This document shows positions 1-7,300 of a stretch of 44,782 nt of DNA, piece by piece. Both the position numbers and the translations under genes were made by a program. This stretch comes from Chloroflexota bacterium (GTDB lineage Bacteria > Chloroflexota > Limnocylindria > Limnocylindrales > CSP1-4). How positions within the stretch are numbered: the first letter of the stretch is position 1; each line of letters starts with the position of its first letter. The notes under the pieces were generated by a model. That model made no database searches. It saw only the letters and a program-made list of their open reading frames with translations, and had not been told where the DNA came from. The stretch lies in the NCBI GenBank assembly GCA_003157875.1, contig PMKV01000146.1, forward strand, positions 1-44,782, given 5' to 3'.

Positions 1-215
1 GTGGCCGGGTTCGAGTTGACGAGGATCGTCCGCACGCCCTCGGCGCGGAGGGCACGGCAGGCCTGCGTTCCCGCGTAGTCGAACTCGGCCGCCTGCCCGA
101 TGACCACGGGGCCGCTGCCGATGATCAGCGCGGACTTGGGTTTGCGGCGCTCAGCCCGCGGCGCCGGGTTGGCCGGCACGGGGTACGGCGGGGCGGGCCG
201 CGCAGGAGCCGTCAT
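1..215 (-). CDS. carB: Carbamoyl-phosphate synthase large subunit, N-terminal 71 codons (partial)
   Basis: The large subunit of carbamoyl-phosphate synthase makes carbamoyl phosphate from bicarbonate, ATP and ammonia delivered by CarA, for pyrimidine and arginine synthesis. Only the N-terminus is in the window; the gene runs off its left edge. After a proline/alanine-rich start ([20 protein letters not shown]) comes the CarB signature: a [20 protein letters not shown] stretch, then [14 protein letters not shown] and ILVNSNPA, the start of the first ATP-grasp half. The ATG has no Shine-Dalgarno sequence of its own. It is preceded by a U-tract and overlaps the stop codon of an 18-codon leader ORF (ATGA), so its translation probably depends on coupling. 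The partner carA lies about 12.4 kb away on the same strand rather than next door. Confidence 0.95.
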   Translation of the reverse strand, partial: MTAPARPAPPYPVPANPAPRAERRKPKSALIIGSGPVVIGQAAEFDYAGTQACRALRAEGVRTILVNSNPA

Positions 216-268
216 ACAAAAAAGCCACCGGCCTCGTGGGCTCGGTGGTCCAGCTTGCGTGGCGTCAT
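212..268 (-). CDS. carB leader peptide (18 aa)
   Basis: An ATG 6 nt after a strong Shine-Dalgarno sequence (GGGGAGGAG) opens an 18-codon frame encoding [18 protein letters not shown]. Its TGA stop overlaps the carB ATG as ATGA. The FF-V end is encoded by the terminator's U-tract. The carA leader encodes MSTRNLNHRAAEAGGFFL, of the same length, with the HRA-EAGGFF core conserved and the same stop/start overlap. It is not rich in arginine or any other single amino acid, so classical amino-acid-sensing attenuation is unlikely. The act of translation, rather than the peptide, may be what matters, as in pyrBI-type attenuation. This is inferred from paired conservation; no expression data are available. 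Confidence 0.7.
   Translation of the reverse strand: MTPRKLDHRAHEAGGFFV
216..248 (-). terminator. Intrinsic terminator hairpin in the carB leader
   Basis: On the minus strand CCACCG-A-GCC pairs with GGC-CGGUGG: nine base pairs, one bulged A and a CACGA loop. Six U residues follow, then the carB start codon. The hairpin lies entirely inside the leader-peptide reading frame, so a translating ribosome would melt it. The same hairpin, with loop GCCGA and eight U residues, precedes carA. Confidence 0.8.
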
Positions 269-269
269 C

Positions 270-320
270 GGATCTCCTCCCCGGCCTCTCTGGACCGGTA
301 CGCCGGCCTCACAGGACCGG
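270..320 (-). promoter_or_regulatory. Tandem PyrR-type RNA-binding loops plus leader-peptide Shine-Dalgarno
   Basis: The transcript carries two 18-nt hairpins four bases apart: CCGGUCCUGUGAGGCCGG (303-320) and CCGGUCCAGAGAGGCCGG (281-298). Both contain RUCCNGNGAGGY, the conserved core of the binding loop recognised by the UMP/UTP-responsive protein PyrR in Bacillus (consensus as I remember it). The second hairpin abuts the Shine-Dalgarno sequence GGGGAGGAG of the leader ORF, so bound protein would block leader translation. The position fits, since CarB makes the pyrimidine precursor carbamoyl phosphate. No pyrR gene is seen in this window. Confidence 0.75.
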
Positions 321-337
321 CCGCAAAGGTTGCGAGA

Positions 338-346
338 AGAGTAGCA
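338..346 (-). promoter_or_regulatory. Candidate extended -10 promoter of carB
   Basis: The minus strand reads TGCTACTCT, an extended -10 (TGn-TAnnnT), about 17 nt before the first PyrR-type hairpin. The carA leader has TGCTAACCT in a similar context, also preceded by a CCTTCG-like stretch. I see no clear -35 box in either, which is compatible with an extended -10 promoter. Confidence 0.35.
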
Positions 347-630
347 CGACGAAGGATCGGCGCGGTGCGGAAGGCGCGGGACACTGCCCCGTCCGACCGA
401 TTGAGCGGGCCGGCTCGCTGCATCACACGGCTAGTCTGTAGTTGTTCTTGGATCTCGATGAGCTTCTCGTCGAGCCAAAGAGTCCGGACCTCGATGAAGT
501 CGAGGCGTGATCGGAGAGGCGATCGACCCTCGGGGCTGACCTGTCCACCTGCACGCGTTCGGGTCGAGGCATGCTCCGATTGTAGGGACGAGCATGCTCC
601 GCCAGAGCTGTCTGGTCAGGCTCGGCCGAC
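347..630. other. Region upstream of carB without a convincing gene
   Basis: No complete gene is visible. On the minus strand a frame around 415-500 reads LDFIEVRTLWLDEKLIEIQE and continues with varied, non-shadow-like codon use, but it has no plausible start codon or Shine-Dalgarno sequence and runs on into the carB leader. It may be the remains of a gene. A direct repeat of GAGCATGC occurs near 569 and 589. Confidence 0.3.
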
Positions 631-939
631 TCAGGAACCGAGGTCGACGACGACTTCGCGAACGCCGTCTTCGGGCGGCCCGTATCGCTTCGTGATCCTG
701 GCGCCCTTCATGAAACCTGCGGCTCCCAGGATCGGCCGCACGACTTCCTCGAGGCGGTCCGCGTCCGGGCCGTACATGTACAAGCGTGCGTCGCCTCCGT
801 CGCCGCCGATCTCGTTGCCGTCGTACTCACCGGCCCGTGCCGTAGCGATGGCAGACTCGAGCTGGACTTCAAGGTCGAAGAGAGGCTCGAGGTCTGTCGA
901 ACCGCATTGGAACTGAACGATGACGGCGTGCTCCGACAT
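631..939 (-). CDS. Small conserved hypothetical protein (102 aa)
   Basis: The product begins MSEHAVIVQFQCGSTDLEPL and contains EYDGNEIGGDGGDARLYMYG, DADRLEEVVRPIL and KGARITKRYGPPEDG motifs. This looks like a compact soluble alpha/beta protein of a family I have seen as hypothetical, without known function. No signal peptide or membrane segment is visible. I place the start at the ATG at 939 because residues upstream in the same frame (from 1068) belong to an unrelated family, DUF1801. A GGACGAG stretch just upstream may be the ribosome binding site. The frame is open across the junction, so a fused 146-residue product could also be made. Confidence 0.6.
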   Translation of the reverse strand: MSEHAVIVQFQCGSTDLEPLFDLEVQLESAIATARAGEYDGNEIGGDGGDARLYMYGPDADRLEEVVRPILGAAGFMKGARITKRYGPPEDGVREVVVDLGS

Positions 940-1068
940 TTGCTCGTCCGTCGCGCCTGGAGTCGCCGTCTTGATTACCTCGCGCAGTCCCTGGAGCACC
1001 TTCTGGGTCCCGGCCGGTGACCCCGCGAGGTACTCGTCGCTGGTACCGCCAGTCGAGCGAGCTGCCAT
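940..1068 (-). pseudogene. 5' fragment of a DUF1801 gene, fused in frame to the next gene
   Basis: The frame from 1068 encodes MAARSTGGTSDEYLAGSPAG and continues TQKVLQGLREVIKTATPGAT. This matches, residue for residue over about 40 positions, the start of the intact DUF1801 protein at 11088-11453 (MATRSTTGTIDEYIAGFPAG, then TQKALTEMRALIKAAAPGAT). The similarity stops at PGAT, where the intact protein continues ETISYAIPTF but this one runs DEQ into the MSEHA protein. The remaining two thirds of the DUF1801 domain are absent. The simplest reading is a deletion or recombination that left the 5' third of a paralogue joined in frame to the downstream gene. Confidence 0.65.
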
Positions 1069-1216
1069 CCTGGTCACCTGCCTGTCAGTTGTGATCGGTC
1101 GAACCACGCCCGCCTCGGCCACGGTCGCGTCGCTGCTCCGAGCATACTCGGTCGCCTCGAGACGGGCGGTTGAAACGACCCGGCGCTCCGACTCCGGGTA
1201 GGCTCGTCGATGTTCT

Positions 1217-1951
1217 TCAGCCCGCGGTGCCGCCCCTATACATCCGTATGTACTTCACCAGGAGTGCGTCGACGGTCGTCACGACTATCGCGAAAGTTGA
1301 CGAGATGACGGTAGCAGCCGTCAGGTTCACCACCACGAACAGGACGCTGACCAGGAGCAGCGCTATGGCCGCCGCGATAGATACCAGCAGCAGCCGCGAA
1401 AGGAGCTTGTACTCTCCCAGGTCGAAATCCTTCAACTCCTCGATCCGCCCCGTTTGGGCGCTCACTCGGTTCGCGGCCCACTTGACGGTGACGAGAAGGT
1501 TTCGAGCACAGGCGTCGTCGTAGGTCTTATAGACGGGCAGACACCCTTTCTCCGCCGCCGTCGCCGCAAGTTCCTGGTTCTCATAGAACTGGTGCGAGAA
1601 CATGATGATCTGGGCAGAAGGGGCGGCGCTCTTGACTTGCTGCGCGAGCTGCCAACCGAGGTCGGTGGCCGTGGCATCGTGCCGGCTCCCAGCCGCATAC
1701 CAGCAGAGGTCAAGCACGACGACGTCGTAAGCTCGGTCACGGATCAGCCGGCGGACCTCGTTCGGCGTCGCAGCGGCAGCTACCTCGTACGCCTCGTCCT
1801 GAAGCCGCTTGACCATATGGCGCATGAAGACGAAGCCATCGGCGAAGTCGGGCGGGTTCGGATACAGCTTCGCGTAGTGGCTACGGATCTGGTCGTCCGA
1901 GACTAACTTTGCGTCTGGTACCTGATCGTCGGCGAACAGCACTCGAACCAT
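1217..1951 (-). CDS. Membrane-anchored response-regulator receiver protein
   Basis: A 244-residue protein with a receiver domain (about residues 1-165) followed by two membrane helices (about 185-208 and 211-233). The phosphorylation residues are all present: acidic pair D8/D9 (VLFADDQ), phosphoacceptor D81 (VVVLDLCW), S119 (IIMFSH) and K142 (PVYKTY). The stretch between the acidic pair and the phosphoacceptor is longer than usual, about 72 residues against about 45, so there is an insertion near residues 15-50. No DNA-binding or enzymatic output follows, so the output may be a change at the membrane. The ATG at 1951 is chosen because GGGGAGG lies 5 nt upstream; the frame is open further 5' but without domain content. 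It may work with the PDC/HAMP protein encoded upstream. Confidence 0.75.
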   Translation of the reverse strand: MVRVLFADDQVPDAKLVSDDQIRSHYAKLYPNPPDFADGFVFMRHMVKRLQDEAYEVAAAATPNEVRRLIRDRAYDVVVLDLCWYAAGSRHDATATDLGWQLAQQVKSAAPSAQIIMFSHQFYENQELAATAAEKGCLPVYKTYDDACARNLLVTVKWAANRVSAQTGRIEELKDFDLGEYKLLSRLLLVSIAAAIALLLVSVLFVVVNLTAATVISSTFAIVVTTVDALLVKYIRMYRGGTAG

Positions 1952-2265
1952 GTCGACCTCCCCGCGAGTCGCTATCCGAGCTGCTGGTGGGCAGCCCTGG
2001 TCCAGGTACCGCGTGCGCATGGTTCGAGTCCCCCGTCGCGGGGCCTCGCCCGCGTCGCGTACGGGCCAATATGATGATGACCCGGGCGTCAATACGAGCC
2101 TAGCCCCAAGATCAAGTCACGTGAGATCGCGGGGACCCGGTCGTCCACGGCGACAAGGAGCCGGCTGAGAAGCTCGGCCGGAACGATCTCTGCCCGTGCT
2201 CCCCGAGGCGCTTTCAAGAGCTACTGCATGCGCTCGGACGACTTGGACGGCAGCGAGCGGGACGA
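1952..2265. other. 314-base intergenic stretch without a recognised gene
   Basis: It separates the receiver-membrane gene from the acetyltransferase fragment. The plus strand near 2021-2033 contains GGTTCGAGTCCCC, which resembles a tRNA T-arm, but the flanks do not fold into a tRNA. No convincing terminator or promoter was found. Confidence 0.4.
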
Positions 2266-2541
2266 CTACTCGCGATGAACAAGCGACAGGCCCCTGGCGG
2301 GGTTGCCCGGGGCCTGTGCCTCGGTCCAGAAAGCGATTCCGGGCCTTCTCAGCCCATCCAGATCGAGGGCGTGCTTGCTCTCCGGCGGTGAGATCGCTCG
2401 CATGTCCTCGAGGTGCTCCTCAAGAAACACGGCGATCTCGGGCCCGCGGAGATCATCGAGACAGATCAGCACCGGGATCTCCGATTGAGGCGAAGCGGCG
2501 CCTTCCGCGCGAACATCGCTCTCAATCGGGAGTCTACGCAA
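2266..2541 (-). pseudogene. Truncated GNAT-type N-acetyltransferase (N-terminal fragment)
   Basis: A 91-codon frame starting at a TTG that overlaps the end of the upstream gene. It contains DLRGPEIAVFLEEHLEDMRA and [20 protein letters not shown] followed by FWT. I recognise this as the start of a small GNAT acetyltransferase family, in which FW normally leads into the central sheet and the acetyl-CoA loop (Q/RxxGxG/A). Here the similarity ends directly after FWTE and the frame runs through a Pro/Arg-rich tail to a stop. No acetyl-CoA-binding motif is present, so the fragment cannot be catalytic. It marks a deletion or recombination joint at the edge of the accessory block. Confidence 0.6.
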
Positions 2542-2764
2542 TGGCCCCGATCTTGGCCGATAGTTCCTTCGCCTTCGCCGGATCGACCACCAACGCGCCG
2601 GAGATGGCGACCCATTTCGCCAGATCCGCGAGGTGCTTCTGCTCTAGCGCTTCGAAGGCCAACCCGTCCAGGTGCCACTTGGTCTGCCGCTCCAGAAACA
2701 CCTTGGCGGCTGGACCCAGGTACTCCACAGACAGTGCCAGAGCCCTTTCGGAGAGGTCGCTCAC
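2534..2764 (-). CDS. Small helical protein (76 aa) of the KaiC/HD gene run
   Basis: GTG start with an ideal Shine-Dalgarno sequence (GGAGGATCCC then GTG), 9 nt after the stop of the PDC/HAMP gene, so probably co-transcribed. The protein is predicted all helical: SERALALSVEYLGPAAKVFL, then a central stretch with KHLADLAKWVAISGALVV, ending PAKAKELSAKIGAIA. The YLGPAAKVFLE element resembles the YIGPIAKVLV element I recall from short C-terminal regions of some bacterial kinases and adenylate-cyclase-like proteins, but I cannot name the family with confidence. No metal-binding or catalytic motif is visible. It could be an adaptor for the neighbouring receptor. Confidence 0.65.
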   Translation of the reverse strand: MSDLSERALALSVEYLGPAAKVFLERQTKWHLDGLAFEALEQKHLADLAKWVAISGALVVDPAKAKELSAKIGAIA

Positions 2765-2773
2765 GGGATCCTC

Positions 2774-3625
2774 CTAATTGCCCTTCGACTCGGGCTTCGT
2801 CGGCTCCGGCTGGCTATCGGCTGACATCATGATCTTCAGGCTCGCGACCATTCTCCCAAAGGAAGACGCCAGATCGCCGATCTCGTCGCGGCGATGAACG
2901 TCGACGGCAACGTCCGTGTCGCCCATGCTGATCTTCTCGGCAACCCTGTTGAGCTTCTTGATGTCACGAATGATCGTCAAGGAGAACAACCCGATGATCA
3001 CGCCGGCGATCAGAATCGCAAAGCCCATCACGAAGTAGATGGTGTTTCCGATGAAGTTCTCGCGTTGCACGACCGTGTCCGCCAGGATGTCCGCGCCGAT
3101 GATCAGCGCCGACGAGCCTGACGTCCCTTGTATGGGAGCGTAGCCGGATAGGAAGGTCCCGAATTCATCCGTATAGAGGTTCTCAGACACTTGTGTGCTC
3201 TGGTTGGCGGAGAATACGCGCGCCTCCGGCTTTTCGTAGACCTCACCAACAAGCGCGGGCTGGTCTTCCGCATCGTCCACGATGAAGACGACCTTGTCCC
3301 CTTGGATCTGCATTATGTAGAAGTTGGAGACGTTTGGACTGGCGGAACGCATCTTCTGCAGTTTCGTCTTGATGGCCACATACGCCGGAGTCTGGTCATC
3401 GCCGGGCTTGAATTGCCCAATCTGATCGATCTCCTGGGCCGTGAATTGAGTCGACGCGACGCCGATGATCTGGGCGAGATCGTCTTGGGTTCCTTGCAGG
3501 AGCGCCCGCTTCGTTTGATCGAACGTGTAGAGGTATGTGCCGCCTGCGATCACGACGATCAGGGCAACGAAGCTGACGATCAGCTTCGTCTGCAGGCTAT
3601 TGGCGATCTTGAGGATCTTCGACAC
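2774..3625 (-). CDS. PDC-type sensor protein ending in a HAMP domain, no output domain
   Basis: A 283-residue membrane protein. Order: short cytoplasmic start, membrane helix 1 (about residues 13-33, LIVSFVALIVVIAGG), an extracytoplasmic domain of about 150 residues resembling a PDC/Cache ligand-binding fold (FYIMQIQGDKVVFIVDD, ending LSGYAPIQGTSG and ALIIGADI), membrane helix 2 (IYFVMGFAILIAGVIIGLF), then HAMP with the typical DEIGDLASSFGRM. The protein stops about 20 residues later, without a methyl-accepting, kinase or cyclase domain. The GTG at 3625 is preceded by AAAGGGAG at good spacing; the frame is open further upstream without domain content. It should signal through a partner, and the co-directional KaiC-type ATPase, 76-residue protein and receiver protein are candidates. 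Confidence 0.8.
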   Translation of the reverse strand: MSKILKIANSLQTKLIVSFVALIVVIAGGTYLYTFDQTKRALLQGTQDDLAQIIGVASTQFTAQEIDQIGQFKPGDDQTPAYVAIKTKLQKMRSASPNVSNFYIMQIQGDKVVFIVDDAEDQPALVGEVYEKPEARVFSANQSTQVSENLYTDEFGTFLSGYAPIQGTSGSSALIIGADILADTVVQRENFIGNTIYFVMGFAILIAGVIIGLFSLTIIRDIKKLNRVAEKISMGDTDVAVDVHRRDEIGDLASSFGRMVASLKIMMSADSQPEPTKPESKGN

Positions 3626-3813
3626 GGAGGACTCCCTTTGCCTTTGACGTGACTCCCAGGCAGAACTGACCTGCCACCGATGACCTCTCCAGGTATCGGA
3701 GGGCCGGCTCAGGGCCTGAGGGGCAGGCACGGCGAACCCGGTTCTGGGGCGGCCTCGGCCATGGCCCCGGCGCCCGGACTGGGCCTGGCTCCGCGCCGGG
3801 CTATCCCCCGGTC

Positions 3814-4323
3814 TCAGCCCTCGAGGAAGTGCGCCAGCGCGTACACGACCACGGACGCACCGATGTAGCCGTACTCCACTCGCCTCCGCCTCGTGTCGTC
3901 TTCACGCGCACCCAGGAAATCGATGACGGCGTGACGAAGCAGGAAGGTGTAGAGGACGTAGTACAGGAACGGAATGACGTGCACGTAGGCTGGATAGTCG
4001 ACGGCTCTCCTACCGAACAGGGACAGCAACCAGGAGATCTGGCTGTAGATCCCGAACAGGCCCAGCCCGGCGTTGATGAACATCCACTTGACTTCGTCGC
4101 GACCGAAGATGGTGAGGTAGAAGACCGTGTAGACCAGAAGCGCGATGCCGCCCTGCAAGTAGAGAATCTCAACCGGGACCCCACCGCTGTAGGCCATGAG
4201 GAAGGCCGACCCGCCGAACCCCAGCATGTGGAGAAGGAAGAACGGGTAGACGCTGGTCCACGGAATATCGTCGCCGCTGGCGTACTCGCGGCCGTTCATC
4301 GTGATGCTGCCGTGCAGTCTCAT
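3814..4323 (-). CDS. Polytopic membrane protein of unknown function (169 aa)
   Basis: Four to five hydrophobic helices: YPFFLLHMLGFGGSAFLMAY, VEILYLQGGIALLVYTVFYL, a stretch around INAGLGLFGIYSQISWLLSL, AYVHVIPFLYYVLYTFLL and YIGASVVVYALAHFL. A soluble N-terminus with MNGREYASGDDIPWTSVYP precedes the first helix. I do not recognise the family. The gene begins 30 nt after the stop of the KaiC-type ATPase gene on the same strand, so it is probably in the same transcript. It may be the membrane anchor or channel-like component of that system. The first ATG was taken; GGGAG lies about 12 nt upstream, so the start is not certain. Confidence 0.7.
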   Translation of the reverse strand: MRLHGSITMNGREYASGDDIPWTSVYPFFLLHMLGFGGSAFLMAYSGGVPVEILYLQGGIALLVYTVFYLTIFGRDEVKWMFINAGLGLFGIYSQISWLLSLFGRRAVDYPAYVHVIPFLYYVLYTFLLRHAVIDFLGAREDDTRRRRVEYGYIGASVVVYALAHFLEG

Positions 4324-4353
4324 CGCGTCACGACGCTCCCGTCGGCCTCAGGT

Positions 4354-7300
4354 CTACGAGATCAACATGCGCAGCTGCCTGAACATCCTCGTTCCAACAA
4401 CTTCTCGAACGAAGGACTCGACGACCTCATCGTCCATCGATCCGATCTGACCCATCTCGCTGAACTGCAGGGCCGCAGTCGAGAGTGTCGAACGGATCGT
4501 CTTGTAGTCCGTTATGTAGGACCGCAACCAGGCGCGCTCGTGGATGTCGAAGACGCGCGTGAGCGGAACGGTAGCCTTCTCGAAGGGAGGCTGCACGGCC
4601 AGGGGCCACGCGAAGTAGTCGCAACCGCGATCCAGGAAGCTCGCACTCACCGGCAAACCGACGCCGCGGGTGAATCGCTTGTACTCCTCTCCGAGGCGGC
4701 AGAGCTTCTCGATCACTTCTTGACCCAACTCAGGGCTGACCGATCCGCGCAGGATCCCGATGAACCAGTCGCCCCTGAAGCCTCCTCCGGGCAGCGCACA
4801 CACACGGAAATCCCCGGCAAGCGACGGCTCTCTGGCTATCAACTCGCGCAGCTGGGAGTACCAGCATACGAAGACACTCGCGTCCTTCGATAGATGGGGC
4901 CGCCCCTCGCTCGGTGGTCGTCCAGAGCCCGATGCACGAGCGTTGTCCCATGCCAGGCTCATGAGACGACCCAGGGCAACTAGCTCCTTGGTCTCTTCCG
5001 CCCGGAGATCCCGGGGCGGAGATGGCCGCAACAGGTCGTTCAACATGCGTTCTCGTTCGCGGCCGTCCGCAGGCAGCTCCCATTTCTGGGCCGCGACCAG
5101 CGCGTCCATCAGCATGCAGGCGAGTGTCTCGCGTGCCGTCTGGTCATACCAGAACGTTTGGGGTCCTGAGGCCGCCTGCCAGACTTCCTGCCACGTCCTC
5201 GGACTCCAGAAGCCGTTCTTCGTAGACGTTGCTTTCTGGCTATCAAACCAGGATTGCTTGTACGCGATCAGAAGAACGTTGCAGTAGTACGGCCAGGCAT
5301 GGACCGATCCTGCGGGCGGGTAGATGAGCGCCGATGGGTTCAGGTTGCCCAACCCCGACTCACCCGTCTTGATCGGAACGAACAGGCGTGCCGCCTCCTC
5401 CGAGTCGCTGGAAAACTCGTCCACAGTGCAGAGAACCGTCCGGTTGACCGGCCTGTTGAGCAGAATGTCCAGCGAGTCGTGGATCGCTTCGGACAGGTCC
5501 GCGCCAAATGGTTGCATCGACACATCCGAGGCCTCGGACAGCTCTACGTCAAGACGCTGAACCGAAGCGTCCGAGGCTTCGCTCGCACCCGCTTCCGAAG
5601 CGCTCTTTCTCTCGAGACTACGACGTCTCGGGCGGGCCAGAGCGGCTCTGAGCATCGCCTCCATCTCCCGGTTGTACCTGGCGTGAGGCGGCTCGTCCTC
5701 GAAGACCTGCAGGACGAGACCCGGCCGGTGCGGATTCGCCGTCTCGAGCCCGACGATGCCTTCCAGGTAGCTCCGGTCCAGTTCGAGGCACGGCATGCTG
5801 TTCTTGGTGGCGGCCCGGCGAATGACCGGCAAGACCGTCGTGCCATCATGGCCCCCGGCTTGATCGCCACTCAAAACCACCTGGCTCTTGCCGAAGACGT
5901 CCACGAAGCGGCACGTGACGAGCGCGTCGGCCAGCGTAGCGGCCTTGTTGACGGCCGCATCGGCATCGGCCACGCCACTCGTCGTGCCCACCATCACAAG
6001 GTCGACCCCGTAGTTGCGCATCAGATGCACAAAGGCCGGCAAGAAGAGATCGCCTGAAGTCAGACTGTCGCGAAGGAACGGGTAGCTCACCCCGATCTGA
6101 CTCACGTCGCCGAAGACGACGCGACGGATCTTCGCATGCGACCCGGGCATATCTCGTTCATCACTGCGGATCAGAACGTCGCTAACGAACTGAACCATCT
6201 CCTCCGGAAGAATGTGCCCTCCCTTGAAATCGGCTTCGAAGATGGCGGGGGCGCCGACTGGAGAATTCCCTTCCTCGTCGCCGAGGTGGAGCTTCCTGAG
6301 CAGGACCTTCCCGAGGGGTGCGATGTGCTGCCAATCGCCTGCGTCATCGGCCGGCACCAATCGCTGCCAGGCGAACTTGTCAGCTATCTCCTGACCCAGC
6401 AGATGCCCTTGTTCTTTCGACAGCTCGATCACCGGCACGTCGGAGAGGCGAATGAGCATCACCGACTCATCCTTCAGCAGACCATCTACCAGGAAGCTGA
6501 GAGCCAAGTCGGTCTTGAAGGTGCCGCGACTACCCTGCAGCATCGCAACCTTGCCGAAGGAGTAGGAGGCGTCGGGATTCTGAGTCCGGCGAATTCGAGG
6601 GAGCACTGATTCGAAGCCTTTTAGACCAAAGCATTCGCTGAAGGGCAAGGCGCTGCCCTTGGAGTCCTCGGACCCATCCTGGCCGGGCGTCGAGTCGGTC
6701 TTGAGCACGACGTGATGGAGGGAAGGGAATACGACGATCCCGCAGCGAGTTGGTTCCTTCTGATCCGGCGTCCGACGTGGTGGATTCCGCATGGGGAGCC
6801 GTGGGGTGAACTCCCCGTCGTACTTGGCCGACTTGAAGGGATGGAGACCGCGCACGCAGTTGGAGTACCGCGACTTCTCGACTTCCAGGTGCCGCACGGC
6901 ATATCCGTCATCCTTCGTGGCCGAGAGCCGGATCACCACGTCGGCGACGGTGGCGTCGAAGGGAATCTCATCGCCGGTTTCGACTATGAAGACCCCGATC
7001 CGTCGGTACCGCTTGAAGAGCTGAAATAGCTGGTAGACATGATTACGGCTGAGGTGTGTGGGGCCGAACATGTTGAGGCTGTCGATCACCACCAGCGGCA
7101 GAATCGCCCGCGCCTCCGGTCCGACGACACCTGCCGCCGCGGCGCTTCCAGCTGCGCTGAGATCCGTCTCCCTGACCCGCTCCAGTTCCTTTGCAGCTAT
7201 AAGGAGGCATTCGACCTGTCTGTAACGTCGCCAGAAAACCTCCTCGGCATCATGGGAGGTCCCCAGGATGTCGCGGGGGGTGAGGGTGGTGAGCAGAACA

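Noticed and set aside
212-268. Arginine-sensing attenuation at the car genes
   Set aside because: The leader peptides contain only two Arg codons, not clustered, while the hairpins match a pyrimidine (PyrR) element much better.
2000-2045. Possible tRNA T-arm (GGTTCGAGTCCCC)
   Set aside because: The flanking bases do not pair as a T-stem, and no anticodon or acceptor stem can be placed upstream.
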